DNA of 54,616 nt from an uncultured Erysipelotrichaceae bacterium (GCA_902778125.1 CACYWH010000003.1:1-54616); one strand, 5' to 3'; shown: positions 1 through 9,345, counted from the stretch's first letter. Made by a program: numbers and translations. Notes: generated by a model not told the origin, from the sequence alone.

Positions 1-60
1 AAAACTTTATTGGTTAATTAAGGTTTTTTTATCTCGCAAATTAATTATATAACATTTTTT

Positions 61-97
61 TATAAAAGAAAAGAGTATTGAACTTTGTCAACACTCT
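61..97 (-). terminator. terminator of mgtE
   Basis: Read on the minus strand, a 9-bp stem (72-80 with 89-97, one G-T wobble) is followed by a T-rich stretch. It lies about 25 bases past the mgtE stop. Confidence 0.65.
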
Positions 98-98
98 G

Positions 99-120
99 AC
101 ACATCATATGATGTGTTTTT
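99..120. terminator. 18-base perfect palindrome with T-run
   Basis: Positions 99-116 form a perfect palindrome with no loop, followed by Ts on the plus strand and preceded by As. It could end a plus-strand transcript from outside the window or act with the neighbouring mgtE hairpin. Nothing else is recognisable in bases 1-121. Confidence 0.4.
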
Positions 121-121
121 G

Positions 122-1456
122 TTATATATTTAAAATATTTGATGCTATTTGAAAATAAACAAATAATGATATAGCATCTACAATAGTTGTAATGAATGGG
201 CTTGCCATTACTGCAGGGTCGAAGCCTAATCTCTTAGCAAGTATGGGAAGCGTACATCCAATAATTTTAGCAATAATTATTACGATTATTAATGTTGAAC
301 ATACAACTAATGCAATATTTATTGCAACTCTATCTATCAATAATAATTTAATAAAGTTTGCTATTGCAAGTGTTATACCTATTAAAATTGATGCTCTAAA
401 CTCTTTCCATATTACTTTAAGTGTATCACTAAATTCAATATCATTTAATGAAAGGCCACGGATAACAGTAACAGATGCTTGACCACCAGCATTTCCACCT
501 GAATCCATAAGCATAGGTATAAATGAAGTTAATATTACACATGCAGCTAAAGAAGCCTCATAATGTTGAATTATTTTTCCAGTAAAAGTGGCTGAAATCA
601 TCAATAGTAATAACCAAGGTATTCTACTTTTCCAAATATCAAATACTGATAATTTTAAATATTCTTTTTCTGTAGGCGTGATAGCTGCCATTTTTTCAAT
701 ATCTTCAGTAGCTTCTTCTTCGATAATATCTACAACATCATCGATAGTTATGATTCCAACTAGCTTATTTTCTGAATCAACAACAGGAACTGCTGTAATA
801 TCATAGTCTTGTATAATTTTAGCAACTTCTTCTTGGTCCATTAAAGTATTAACAGATTGGATATCATCATCCATTATATCTTTAATAAGTTTTTCTTCAT
901 TATTAACAACTAAATCTTTTAATGCAACTTTTCCAATTAATTTTCTCTTATTATCAATAACATAACATATATTGATTGTTTCTTTATCATCATATTCTTG
1001 TCTTATTTTTTTAATTGCATCTTTAATAGTTAAATCTTCTTTAAAATCTAGAAATTCTACTGTCATTATACTACCAGCAGAATTATCAGGATATTTAAGT
1101 AATTGGTTAATATCACGTCTAGTTTCTGGATCAACTTTTTTAAGTAATCTATGAACAACGTTAGCTGGTATTTCATCTATTAAATCAGTAGCATCATCTG
1201 CTGCCATATCATTAATAATATCAACTGCCTCTTTTTCAGTTAAAGAAGATATTATCATAGCTTCTTTATCGGTATCCATATAAGAAAATACATCAGCAGC
1301 AATATCTTTATTTAATAATCTAAATATTTTAACAAGTTCTTTCTGGGGAAGTTCTTCTAATATTTCAGAAATATCATATTCATTCATATCATTAAGAATT
1401 TTTTTGATTTCTGTGTATTTTTTTTCTTCAATTAATTTTTCAATATCATTTATCAT
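122..1456 (-). CDS. mgtE: magnesium transporter MgtE
   Basis: This 444-residue protein is a Mg2+ channel/transporter of the plasma membrane. The order is typical: an acidic helical MgtE_N domain (about 1-125), two CBS domains (about 130-255) that sense Mg2+ in the family, then about five membrane helices (280-444) with the conserved segment PMLMDSGGNAGGQAS that lines the pore. Length is normal for MgtE. The start is set by a strong GGAGG seven bases before the ATG. It is transcribed alone, divergently from uppS. Function is assigned from family knowledge and is secure. Confidence 0.96.
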   Translation of the reverse strand: MINDIEKLIEEKKYTEIKKILNDMNEYDISEILEELPQKELVKIFRLLNKDIAADVFSYMDTDKEAMIISSLTEKEAVDIINDMAADDATDLIDEIPANVVHRLLKKVDPETRRDINQLLKYPDNSAGSIMTVEFLDFKEDLTIKDAIKKIRQEYDDKETINICYVIDNKRKLIGKVALKDLVVNNEEKLIKDIMDDDIQSVNTLMDQEEVAKIIQDYDITAVPVVDSENKLVGIITIDDVVDIIEEEATEDIEKMAAITPTEKEYLKLSVFDIWKSRIPWLLLLMISATFTGKIIQHYEASLAACVILTSFIPMLMDSGGNAGGQASVTVIRGLSLNDIEFSDTLKVIWKEFRASILIGITLAIANFIKLLLIDRVAINIALVVCSTLIIVIIIAKIIGCTLPILAKRLGFDPAVMASPFITTIVDAISLFVYFQIASNILNI

Positions 1457-1531
1457 AAAATACCTCCGCTTCTTTTTTCCCCATCATTATACTATAAAAA
1501 CTTAAAAAAGTGTAAAAAAAGTGAAAATTAA

Positions 1532-1559
1532 TTTAAAAATATACAAAATCTAGTATAAT
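1532..1559 (+). promoter_or_regulatory. probable uppS promoter
   Basis: TTTAAA (1532-1537), a 16-base gap and TATAAT (1554-1559) lie just upstream of uppS. The -10 is perfect and the -35 is weak. Confidence 0.5.
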
Positions 1560-1581
1560 AATCTATGAAAGCGGTGAATTT

Positions 1582-2289
1582 ATGAATAATGGTATACCAA
1601 ATCATGTTGCAATAATTATGGATGGCAATGGCAGATGGGCAACTAGACAAGGTAAAAAAAGAACAGAAGGACATTATGCGGGTTATAAAAGATTAAAACA
1701 AACTGCATTATACATATTAGATAAAGGAGTTAAGTATCTAAGCGTTTTTGCTTTTTCAACTGAAAATTTTAAAAGAAGTGAAGAAGAAGTGAATTATTTA
1801 ATGGATTTATTTGTTAGTGCTTTTAAAAGTGATATAAATTTTTTTATTAAAAATAATGTAAAAGTATTGTTTTCTGGTAGAAGTAAACCATTAAGTCAAA
1901 AAGTATTAGACGTTATGGATACTTTAGAAAAGAAAACTAAAGATTGTACTGGAGGAACTTTTAATGTATGTTTAAACTATGGTGGACAAGCTGAAATAGT
2001 TGATGCATGTAAGAAAGTTGCAAAAGAGTATAAAGAGAATAATTTAGATTTAGATAGTATTGATATGAATAATTTTTATAAATATTTATATAATGACTTA
2101 CCTCCAGTAGATCTAATGATCAGAACTAGTGGAGAGCTTAGAATCAGTAATTTTATGTTATATAGTATTGCATATTCAGAATTATATTTTACTGAAACAT
2201 GTTTTCCTGATTTTGATGAGAAAGAGTTTGATAAGGCTTTAGAATCTTATCAAAATAGAAATATAACTAAAGGTGGACTTAAGAAATAA
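1582..2289 (+). CDS. uppS: undecaprenyl diphosphate synthase (isoprenyl transferase)
   Basis: This cis-prenyltransferase condenses IPP onto farnesyl diphosphate to make the undecaprenyl carrier for cell-wall synthesis. The N-terminus has HVAIIMDGNGRWA with catalytic Asp14, and the C-terminal part has IRTSGE followed by SNF and AYSELYFT, all family signatures. The 235 residues are slightly shorter than the usual 245-250. In many Bacilli cdsA and dxr follow; here the gene stands alone and faces the IspH/prenyl synthase fusion, which would make its allylic substrate. RBS GCGGTGA precedes the ATG. Confidence 0.96.
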   Translation: MNNGIPNHVAIIMDGNGRWATRQGKKRTEGHYAGYKRLKQTALYILDKGVKYLSVFAFSTENFKRSEEEVNYLMDLFVSAFKSDINFFIKNNVKVLFSGRSKPLSQKVLDVMDTLEKKTKDCTGGTFNVCLNYGGQAEIVDACKKVAKEYKENNLDLDSIDMNNFYKYLYNDLPPVDLMIRTSGELRISNFMLYSIAYSELYFTETCFPDFDEKEFDKALESYQNRNITKGGLKK

Positions 2290-2303
2290 GCATTATAAAA
2301 AAT

Positions 2304-2335
2304 AAAAATGATTAAGAATCTTTCTTAATCATTTT
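2304..2335. terminator. bidirectional terminator between uppS and ispH fusion
   Basis: A long stem AAAATGATTAAGAA / TTCTTAATCATTTT with a 3-base loop has A and T runs on both sides. It serves both convergent genes and overlaps the stop codon of the minus-strand gene. Confidence 0.85.
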
Positions 2336-4203
2336 TCTCTTATTTCTAAGAATGTAATAAATCCTAAAAGAATATTTTTTATATCTTTTTTAATGTTTAA
2401 ATTATTTATCTGTTCTTTTGCTTTATTAAATAAAGTATTCATTTTTTCATTAGCATATTCTAATGCACCAGATTCAATAAATATTTTTTGAACTTCTTTT
2501 GTTGTATCTTTTTCCCCATAGTATTTTAATAATTCACTTAAATATTCTTTTTTGTTTGTTTTAATATATGAATAGAGTATTGTTTGTTTAAATTCTTCTA
2601 TATCAGAACTAGTTGATTTACCAAGTTTTTTATCACTTCCAAATATTCCTAAAATATCATCTTTTATTTGAAATGCTATGCCTAAATCTATTAAAATATT
2701 TTTAAAAATATTAATAGATTTATTTGTTTGATTAGCAAGTATCATACCTAAAATGAATGGACCAACTATAGTATAGTAAGATGTTTTTAATTTATATATT
2801 TCTAAAATGTCACTTTCTTTTAATGTATGATTTTTATCATTTCTTTCAATAAATGGAAGATACACATCTAATATTTCACCTTTAATTGTTTTCATTACAA
2901 TATCATTATAATAATATAAAAGTTTAGAAATATTTTTATCATTTTTATATGCATTAATGATAATTTGATTTGCATAATACATTCCATAATCTCCTAAACA
3001 TAATGCAAGAGAAGTGTTTGTGGAATCATTAGAAATATTAAAGTTTTTATATTCTTCTTCATATTCTTTATGAATAGTCTTTTTACTTCGTCTAACATCA
3101 GCATTATCAATAATATCATCATGTATTAAAATGGATGTTTCAAAAGTTTCATAAGCAATAGATAAATCTTTTGAATAATTATCGTTTTTATTAAGTTTAT
3201 AGCCTAAATCAATTAGGCATCCTCTTATAAACTTACCATCGTTATTCATTTTAATAAATTTATTTAATGCATTATTTATTATAGTATTATCATCAAATAT
3301 TTTATTATTATAATAGTTTAATCTTCTTTTTAAAATTCTTAATTCATTTTTATAATAGATTATAAATTCTAATAGATTTGCATATTCATATATTTGTTCT
3401 TTTGGGGTAGAGGCTCCTCCTGTAAACGCTATCTTTGTTTTGGTAGTATAATTTTTCTTTTTAATAAAATTATAAAATTCTAATAAATCAGAAAAATAGT
3501 ATGTTTTAACTTGTTTGGAAAGTAAATTAAATAATTCTTTAGTATTAGAACTAGATTTACCACCAATTACAAACATTACATCAATATTTTTAGCTGTTTC
3601 TAGAGAAGATGATTGAATGTTTTTTTGAGCAACACATATAGTATTTACAAAGTCATATTTAATGTTTTGTTTATTTAAATATTTTAGTAAATCATCTACT
3701 AAATTTTTGGATACTGTAGTTTGGCATACAATAAAATATTTAGTTTTTTTATTAATACTTTTATAATCATTTTTATCTTCAACAATTATTGCACTATTAT
3801 TGCACCATCCATTAGTGCCAATTACTTCTGGATGATTTTTCTTACCAACAATTATGATATTTTCATGATTTAAATATTTTTGTTCTACTAATTCATGAAC
3901 TCTTTTTACGTTAATGCATGTAGCGTCAAAATATGTTATATTATGCTTATTTAAATAATCAAATGTACTTTTTGTTTCTCCATGTGCTCTTATTACTAAA
4001 ATGTCATCTTTTGTAACATTGTCTAGTGTGTCTATACAATAAATGTTTTTTTTCTTTAATTCATTAATAATATATGGATTATGAAGTATTTCTTTATAAA
4101 TATATATATTTTTATTATTAAATTTATCTTTTAATTCTAATGCTAATTTTATAGCTTTATTAGCACCAGCACATGTACCAAATATTTTAGGATAATATAT
4201 CAT
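2329..4203 (-). CDS. ispH: IspH - polyprenyl synthase fusion protein
   Basis: One 624-residue protein joins two isoprenoid enzymes. Residues 1 to about 285 are IspH (LytB), which reduces HMBPP to IPP and DMAPP. The three cluster cysteines are visible (C11, C96, C190), as are the substrate histidines in ILHNP, IRAHG and KKNHPE, plus GGKSSSN and GGASTP near the end. Residues from about 295 are a trans-prenyl diphosphate synthase with first Asp motif DDIID (362-366) and second FQIKDDILG (near 515). The reading frame is unbroken through the junction. ATG at 4203 with GGAAGTG eight bases upstream is preferred over an in-frame TTG at 4218. The second domain could make farnesyl/geranylgeranyl or longer diphosphates; the sequence does not settle chain length. 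Confidence 0.9.
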   Translation of the reverse strand: MIYYPKIFGTCAGANKAIKLALELKDKFNNKNIYIYKEILHNPYIINELKKKNIYCIDTLDNVTKDDILVIRAHGETKSTFDYLNKHNITYFDATCINVKRVHELVEQKYLNHENIIIVGKKNHPEVIGTNGWCNNSAIIVEDKNDYKSINKKTKYFIVCQTTVSKNLVDDLLKYLNKQNIKYDFVNTICVAQKNIQSSSLETAKNIDVMFVIGGKSSSNTKELFNLLSKQVKTYYFSDLLEFYNFIKKKNYTTKTKIAFTGGASTPKEQIYEYANLLEFIIYYKNELRILKRRLNYYNNKIFDDNTIINNALNKFIKMNNDGKFIRGCLIDLGYKLNKNDNYSKDLSIAYETFETSILIHDDIIDNADVRRSKKTIHKEYEEEYKNFNISNDSTNTSLALCLGDYGMYYANQIIINAYKNDKNISKLLYYYNDIVMKTIKGEILDVYLPFIERNDKNHTLKESDILEIYKLKTSYYTIVGPFILGMILANQTNKSINIFKNILIDLGIAFQIKDDILGIFGSDKKLGKSTSSDIEEFKQTILYSYIKTNKKEYLSELLKYYGEKDTTKEVQKIFIESGALEYANEKMNTLFNKAKEQINNLNIKKDIKNILLGFITFLEIREK

Positions 4204-4253
4204 ACCAATCACTTCCAATAAGATTATAACATATAAAAATAATATTTTATATG

Positions 4254-4282
4254 TTGTTATATTTATATATTTTTGGTAAAAT
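4254..4282 (+). promoter_or_regulatory. promoter of ireB-ruvX-mltG operon
   Basis: TTGTTA (4254-4259), 17 bases, then TAAAAT (4277-4282) preceded by TGG, an extended -10. It sits 21 bases before ireB. Confidence 0.7.
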
Positions 4283-4302
4283 GTTTATAAGGAAGTGATA
4301 TT

Positions 4303-4551
4303 ATGGTGAGTGATGAAACAACTGTAGTTGATACTGATAGTATTATTAATAAGAATACTAAAAAAACTCTTATTAAAATTTGTGAGGATTTGGAAGAAAG
4401 AGGATATAATCCAACAAAACAAATTGTTGCATATTTAGTAAGTGGGGATCCTGGATACATATCTAGTTATAAGGAATGTAGAAATAGAATACTCGAATTT
4501 AAGAGGGAAGATATACTAGAATTAATGCTAGTTAATTTTATAGAGAAATGA
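4303..4551 (+). CDS. ireB: IreB family regulatory phosphoprotein
   Basis: This 82-residue protein matches the IreB/YrzL (former DUF965) family. In Enterococcus IreB is a substrate of the Ser/Thr kinase IreK and affects cephalosporin resistance. The family core GYNPTKQIVAYLVSGDPGYI is clear. The Thr-rich N-terminus (DETTVVDT) is where phosphorylation occurs in the family. It is the first gene of the operon and overlaps ruvX by four bases (ATGA), suggesting translational coupling. The kinase is not in this window. Confidence 0.92.
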   Translation: MVSDETTVVDTDSIINKNTKKTLIKICEDLEERGYNPTKQIVAYLVSGDPGYISSYKECRNRILEFKREDILELMLVNFIEK

Positions 4552-4967
4552 TTTATTTAGGACTTGATTTAGGAAGCAAAACTTTAGGACTTAGTATAAG
4601 TGATAGGACTGCAACTATCGCTTCTTCTTTAGATGTCTTAAGATATAACACAGAAGATGAATTAATTAGTAAGTTAAAAGAAGTAGTAGATAAATACAAA
4701 GTAGATGCATTTGTACTTGGTAATCCTAAAAATTTAAATGGCACATTATCAGATAGAAGTAAAATTACTTTAGAGTTTAAAGAAAAATTAGAAAATTCTT
4801 TTAATATAGAAGTTATTATGCAGGATGAAAGATTATCTACTGTAGAAGCAGAACGTATGCTTATAACAAATAATACAAGACGTAAAAATCGTAAAAAGGT
4901 AATAGATAAGATTGCTGCGACTATAATACTACAGACATATTTAGACAGGAGGAAAAATGAAAGATAA
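4548..4967 (+). CDS. ruvX: YqgF/RuvX family nuclease-like protein
   Basis: This 139-residue RNase H-fold protein belongs to the YqgF family, a pre-16S rRNA processing or Holliday-junction resolvase-like nuclease. The N-terminal GLDLGSKTLGLSISD strand-turn carries the first catalytic Asp. The second motif is QDERLSTVEAE, and an Asp follows in KVIDKIAATIIL. Length is normal. It overlaps ireB by 4 bases and the next gene by 11. Confidence 0.94.
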   Translation: MIYLGLDLGSKTLGLSISDRTATIASSLDVLRYNTEDELISKLKEVVDKYKVDAFVLGNPKNLNGTLSDRSKITLEFKEKLENSFNIEVIMQDERLSTVEAERMLITNNTRRKNRKKVIDKIAATIILQTYLDRRKNER

Positions 4968-5220
4968 TTATATTACATTAAAAGATTCTTCTGGAAAAAA
5001 GCATGATTATAGAATATTACTTGATATAGAAGATACTAATTCAAAAGTTAATTATATGATTTATACAGATGAAAATAAGGATAAGAATGGTGATTTAATT
5101 TGTTATGCTTCAACATATGTTTTAAGCGATAAAGGAAATGTAACAAAATTAAAACCTGTATGTACTGAGGAAGAGTATGATTTTATTGGAAGAATACTCG
5201 GATCATTAGAAAGTGAGTAG
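4957..5220 (+). CDS. DUF1292 family protein (YrzB-like)
   Basis: This 87-residue acidic protein matches the YrzB/DUF1292 family of unknown biochemical role, which sits between ruvX and mltG in Bacilli. The middle segment NYMIYTDENKDKNGDLICYA and C-terminal EEYDFIGRIL are family-like. No membrane segment is seen. Position in the operon supports the call. Confidence 0.85.
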   Translation: MKDNYITLKDSSGKKHDYRILLDIEDTNSKVNYMIYTDENKDKNGDLICYASTYVLSDKGNVTKLKPVCTEEEYDFIGRILGSLESE

Positions 5221-5222
5221 TT

Positions 5223-6290
5223 ATGAAGAAGTTAATTAAATTTATTTTTTTATTTTGCCTAATTGTTGTTCTTACATTGGTAGGACTATATTTTTATTTT
5301 ATAAAATATCATGGCAAAAATGAGAGAGTCGTTATTAATATAGGTGAAGGTGAAACATATAGTACTATTGGAAATAAACTTAAATCTAATGGACTTATTA
5401 AATCAGAAATAGCTTATAAAATATATATAAAATTAAATAAACCTAGTTCATTAGAGCATGGTGATTATGTTTTAAATAAATCCTTTGATATTAAAGAATT
5501 AATTGAAACAATGGAAAAAGGTAGTGTTAATTTAGAAGAAACTAAAATGGTAACATTTGTTGAAGGTAAAAACATGAGATATGTTATCAATAAAATAACT
5601 AGTAATTTTAAAATTACTGAAGAAGAAATATTAAATAAACTAAAAGATGAAACATATTTAGATTCATTAATTTCAAAATATTGGTTTATAACTGATGAAA
5701 TTAAGAACAAACAAATATATTATTCATTAGAGGGATATTTATACCCAGACACATATGAATTTTATGCATCTAGTTCTCTTGAAGATATATTTAAGAAAAT
5801 GTTAGATAATATGGAAAATAAATTAGAACCTTATAAGGAAGAAGTTAAAAATAGTAAATATACTATTCATCAAATGTTAACCTTGGCATCTATAATTGAA
5901 CTGGAGGCCTCTTCTGCATCAGATAGAAAAGGTGTTGCTGGTGTTTTCTATAATAGACTTAGTAATGGCTGGAGTTTAGGTAGCGATGTTACTACATACT
6001 ATGCAGAAAAGATTGATAATTGGTCAAGAGATTTAAGAGTAAGTGAATTAAACAAATGTAATCAATATAACACTAGAAGTTCATGTATGAGTGGGAAACT
6101 TCCTGTAGGCCCTATATGTAATTCTGGAATTAAATCTATAGAAGCCACTATAGAGCCAAGTAATCATAATTACTTCTACTTTGTAGCAGATAAAAATGGA
6201 AAAACATATTTTAGTAAAACAGATAGTGAACACAATAATACAGTAAGAAAATTAAAGAGTGATGGTTTATGGATCAATTACGAGAGCTAA
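5223..6290 (+). CDS. mltG: endolytic murein transglycosylase MltG
   Basis: MltG (YceG-like) cleaves nascent glycan strands at the outer face of the membrane. The 355-residue protein has one N-terminal membrane helix (about 4-27), a LysM-like part, then the catalytic domain with Glu226 in LASIIELEAS. Conserved SLGSDVT, NTR, LPVGPICNSG and the ending HNYFYFVADKNG...FSKT are all present. Length is normal. It starts two bases after the preceding stop and its 3' end overlaps trmR by 22 bases. Confidence 0.95.
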   Translation: MKKLIKFIFLFCLIVVLTLVGLYFYFIKYHGKNERVVINIGEGETYSTIGNKLKSNGLIKSEIAYKIYIKLNKPSSLEHGDYVLNKSFDIKELIETMEKGSVNLEETKMVTFVEGKNMRYVINKITSNFKITEEEILNKLKDETYLDSLISKYWFITDEIKNKQIYYSLEGYLYPDTYEFYASSSLEDIFKKMLDNMENKLEPYKEEVKNSKYTIHQMLTLASIIELEASSASDRKGVAGVFYNRLSNGWSLGSDVTTYYAEKIDNWSRDLRVSELNKCNQYNTRSSCMSGKLPVGPICNSGIKSIEATIEPSNHNYFYFVADKNGKTYFSKTDSEHNNTVRKLKSDGLWINYES

Positions 6291-6862
6291 TTAAAACTAT
6301 TTATAATTATGGTGTTTTAAATAAAGTACCAATAATGAGTGAAGATACTATTGAAACAATAAATAATATTATAAATGAAAAAAATATTCATAGTATTTTA
6401 GAAATTGGGACTGCTATCGCATATTCAACTATTTGTTTTGCAAGTAATAAAAATATTGATAGGATAGTTAGTATAGAAAGAGACGATAATAGATATGAAA
6501 AAGCACTTCAAAATGTAAAAGAAAGTTGCTTAAATAATATTACTTTAATTCATGATAATGCTTTTAATGTTAATATTAATGATAAATTTGATTTAATTAT
6601 AATAGATGCTGCTAAAAGTCAAAATATGAAATTTCTAGATAAATTTAAACTAAATTTAAGTAGTGATGGAATTATTATTATAGATAATTTAGATTTTCAT
6701 GGATATGTTGGTAAAAGTAGTGAAATCAAAAGTAGAAATTTAAGACAGATGGTTAGAAAAATTGAAAAGTTTATAGATTATCTTGATAATAATGAAGAAT
6801 TTGATGTAGAATACGTAAAAGTGGGTGATACAATCGGAATATGCAAAAGAAAAAATTTATAA
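6269..6862 (+). CDS. trmR: tRNA 5-hydroxyuridine methyltransferase TrmR (O-methyltransferase)
   Basis: This 197-residue SAM-dependent O-methyltransferase has the SAM-binding motif ILEIGTAIAYST, the acidic strand end in IVSIERDD, and LIIIDAAKSQ with the metal/substrate Asp. In B. subtilis the gene at this place (yrrM, trmR) methylates 5-hydroxyuridine at the tRNA wobble position to 5-methoxyuridine. The next two genes are the U32-type proteins that make the hydroxyuridine. Gene order rather than sequence alone gives the specific name. Confidence 0.88.
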   Translation: MDQLRELIKTIYNYGVLNKVPIMSEDTIETINNIINEKNIHSILEIGTAIAYSTICFASNKNIDRIVSIERDDNRYEKALQNVKESCLNNITLIHDNAFNVNINDKFDLIIIDAAKSQNMKFLDKFKLNLSSDGIIIIDNLDFHGYVGKSSEIKSRNLRQMVRKIEKFIDYLDNNEEFDVEYVKVGDTIGICKRKNL

Positions 6863-7647
6863 TTATACCTAAACATAAAGAATTGGAATTATATGAAAAA
6901 TATAATTTCAATACTTTTATATTGCCTTTAAAAGATTATTCTATTGGATTTGATTCTTATTTTGATATTGATGAAATAAATGATTATTCTAATAAATATA
7001 CAATTTATGTAATTATGAATAAATTTTTACATAATAATATTTATTCATTTAAGGATATATATAACAAATTTAATAAAAATATTAAGTTTATTGTAGAAGA
7101 TATTGGTCTTACTGAAATAATTGATAAAGAAAGAATCGTACTTTATGAAAATCATATATTATCAAACTATAGTGCCATTAATTATTTAAATAGCATTGGC
7201 TATAATAATGTTGTTATTAATAATGATTTAACAATCAATGAAATAAAAGAAATAATTAATAAAACAAAATCTAATATATATTATTTTTATGTAGCTAAAA
7301 ATAATTTAATGTATTCAAGAAGAAATTTAGTTACAAATTATAATAAGAACTATAATTTAAAAGAGACAAATAGTTATAATTTAATAGAAGAAGTATCTCG
7401 TAAAGTACTTAATATATATGAGGAAAAAGATGGTTCTATAGTTACATTTGATAAAATATTTTGTGCATCTAAATATTTAAATGAATTTAAAAATATTAAT
7501 TTAATAATTAATTTAAGTAAGATAGATGATGTAAATGAAAAAATGATACTTGAAAATTATAGTAGTGAATCTTTATGTAATTTAATTGATAGTGATTATT
7601 ATTTCTTAGAAAATGAAATTAAATATAAGGTAGGTGATCTTAAATGA
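6841..7647 (+). CDS. trhP1: small U32-family protein, TrhP1-like
   Basis: This 268-residue protein overlaps trmR by 22 bases and the next gene by 4. Its sequence is diverged, but length, position and the segment IYYFYVAKNNLMYSRRNLVTNY resemble YrrN/TrhP1, the smaller U32 partner in tRNA U34 hydroxylation. It has no Cys cluster. Low-complexity Asn/Ile/Tyr content reflects the A+T-rich genome. The family call rests partly on context. Confidence 0.75.
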   Translation: MQKKKFIIIPKHKELELYEKYNFNTFILPLKDYSIGFDSYFDIDEINDYSNKYTIYVIMNKFLHNNIYSFKDIYNKFNKNIKFIVEDIGLTEIIDKERIVLYENHILSNYSAINYLNSIGYNNVVINNDLTINEIKEIINKTKSNIYYFYVAKNNLMYSRRNLVTNYNKNYNLKETNSYNLIEEVSRKVLNIYEEKDGSIVTFDKIFCASKYLNEFKNINLIINLSKIDDVNEKMILENYSSESLCNLIDSDYYFLENEIKYKVGDLK

Positions 7648-8819
7648 AATATGAATTATTATTACCTGCTGGAGATTTAGATAGATTAAAGTTTGCATGT
7701 CTTTATGGTGCTGATGCTGTTTATATTGGTGGTTACAATTATAGTTTAAGAGCAAATGCTAACAATTTTTCATTAGATGAAATAGATGAGGCTGTTAAAT
7801 TTGCACACGAAAGAGGTAAAAAAGTATATGTAACAGTCAATATGATATTTCATAATGAAGATTTAAAAGATTTAGATGAGTATTTAATAGCTCTTGATAA
7901 AATCGGCATTGATTCTTATATAGTTAGTGATTTCGCTGTTATAGAAGCAATTAAAAGATTGAATATTAAAACTAAGTTTTTCATATCTACTCAAAAATCT
8001 ATTACAAATTTAGAAGCTGTCAAATTCTATAAAAATTTGGGTGCATATAGAGTAGTGCTTGCTAGAGAATGTAATAGAGATGATATTAAAAACATTAAAG
8101 ATAATATAGATACAGAAGTCGAAGTATTTATTCATGGCGCAATGTGTACTAGTTATAGTGGAAGATGCGTAATGTCAAATTACGTTACAAAAAGAGATTC
8201 AAATAGAGGTGGATGTTCACAAGTTTGTAGATTTATGTTTGAGAATGATACTGATTATGAATATGCATTTTCATCTAAAGATTTGAATATGATAGATTAT
8301 TTAAGTGATATGATGGATTTAAATATTGAATCATATAAAATTGAAGGTAGAATGAAAAGTTTATATTATATTGCAACTGTTGCTAATGCATATAGAACTA
8401 TCATGGATCATAAAATAAATGGTACTCTAAATGAAGATATAATAAAATATTATAAAAAAGTATTAAATAGAGTATCTAATCGTGAAAACACACCACAGTT
8501 TTATGATAAAGTTCCTGGTGTAGAAGGACAATACTATAGTGGTAGACAAGAAATCAGTAATAAAGATTTCTTAGGATTAATATTATCTTATGATAAGGAA
8601 AAACAAGAAGCAACAATTGAGCAAAGAAATAAATTTAGTGTAAATGATATAGTTGAAGTATTTGGGCCTAATACAAGTGTTCAACAATTTAAAATTGAAT
8701 ATATTAAAAATGAAGATAATGAGTATGTAGATAGTGCTTCACATGCACAAGAAATAGTTAAAATTAAGGTTCCTTTTGATGTTTGTGAAAATGACATAAT
8801 GAGGGTTCAAATATCTTGA
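7644..8819 (+). CDS. trhP2: U32 family protein TrhP2 (tRNA hydroxylation)
   Basis: This 391-residue peptidase-U32 family protein is the larger partner of prephenate-dependent tRNA wobble-uridine hydroxylation (YrrO/TrhP2 in B. subtilis). The N-terminus LLLPAGDLDRLKFACLYGAD and the segment FIHGAMCTSYSGRCVMSNY followed by RGGCSQVCRF carry the four conserved cysteines. KIEGRMKSLYYIA is the U32 signature. Called a protease by old homology, it is not expected to be one. The stop codon overlaps the greA -35 box. Confidence 0.92.
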   Translation: MKYELLLPAGDLDRLKFACLYGADAVYIGGYNYSLRANANNFSLDEIDEAVKFAHERGKKVYVTVNMIFHNEDLKDLDEYLIALDKIGIDSYIVSDFAVIEAIKRLNIKTKFFISTQKSITNLEAVKFYKNLGAYRVVLARECNRDDIKNIKDNIDTEVEVFIHGAMCTSYSGRCVMSNYVTKRDSNRGGCSQVCRFMFENDTDYEYAFSSKDLNMIDYLSDMMDLNIESYKIEGRMKSLYYIATVANAYRTIMDHKINGTLNEDIIKYYKKVLNRVSNRENTPQFYDKVPGVEGQYYSGRQEISNKDFLGLILSYDKEKQEATIEQRNKFSVNDIVEVFGPNTSVQQFKIEYIKNEDNEYVDSASHAQEIVKIKVPFDVCENDIMRVQIS

Positions 8820-8844
8820 CAAAAAATGCATTTTATAGTATCAT
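8816..8844 (+). promoter_or_regulatory. greA promoter
   Basis: Consensus TTGACA (8816-8821), a 17-base spacer and TATCAT (8839-8844). The -35 box contains the trhP2 stop codon. Confidence 0.85.
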
Positions 8845-8874
8845 TTGTTGGTAACGAGAAAGAGGTGGCTTACA

Positions 8875-9345
8875 TTGAAAAAGAAAGAAATTTTTTTAAC
8901 AGGTGAAGGTTATTTAGAATTAGAACAAGAGTTACATTATTTAAAAACTGAAAAAAGAAAAGAGATAACACAAGTTTTAAAAGAAGCTAGAGCTTTAGGT
9001 GACTTATCAGAAAATTCTGAATATGATCAAGCTAGAGAAGATCAAGCAAATTTAGAACAGAGAATAGTTGAAATAGAGTATGCTCTAGAGCATGCTGTAG
9101 TAATAGATAAAGCTGAAAGTGATGGTAAAGTTAGTATTGGTTCTGAAGTAGAACTTAAGTATGAAGATGATGATGATACTGAAAGTTATAAAATCGTAGG
9201 TAGCCAAGAAGCTGATCCATTTAACAATAAAATTTCAAATGAAAGTCCGATAGCAGCAGCCATTTTAGGGCATAAAGTGGGAGATGTTGTTGAAGTATCA
9301 TCACCAGATGGATTTTATAGTGTTAAAATTGTAGCAATAGGATAG
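8875..9345 (+). CDS. greA: transcription elongation factor GreA
   Basis: GreA rescues backtracked RNA polymerase by stimulating transcript cleavage. From the TTG at 8875 the protein has 156 residues, the usual GreA size. The RBS AGAGGTGG sits six bases before that TTG, and an upstream TTG at 8845 would begin at the predicted transcription start. The N-terminal coiled coil includes the tip acidic residues in LGDLSENSEYDQARE, and the C-terminal FKBP-like domain ends with SVKIVAIG. Its own promoter separates it from the upstream operon. Confidence 0.95.
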   Translation: MKKKEIFLTGEGYLELEQELHYLKTEKRKEITQVLKEARALGDLSENSEYDQAREDQANLEQRIVEIEYALEHAVVIDKAESDGKVSIGSEVELKYEDDDDTESYKIVGSQEADPFNNKISNESPIAAAILGHKVGDVVEVSSPDGFYSVKIVAIG

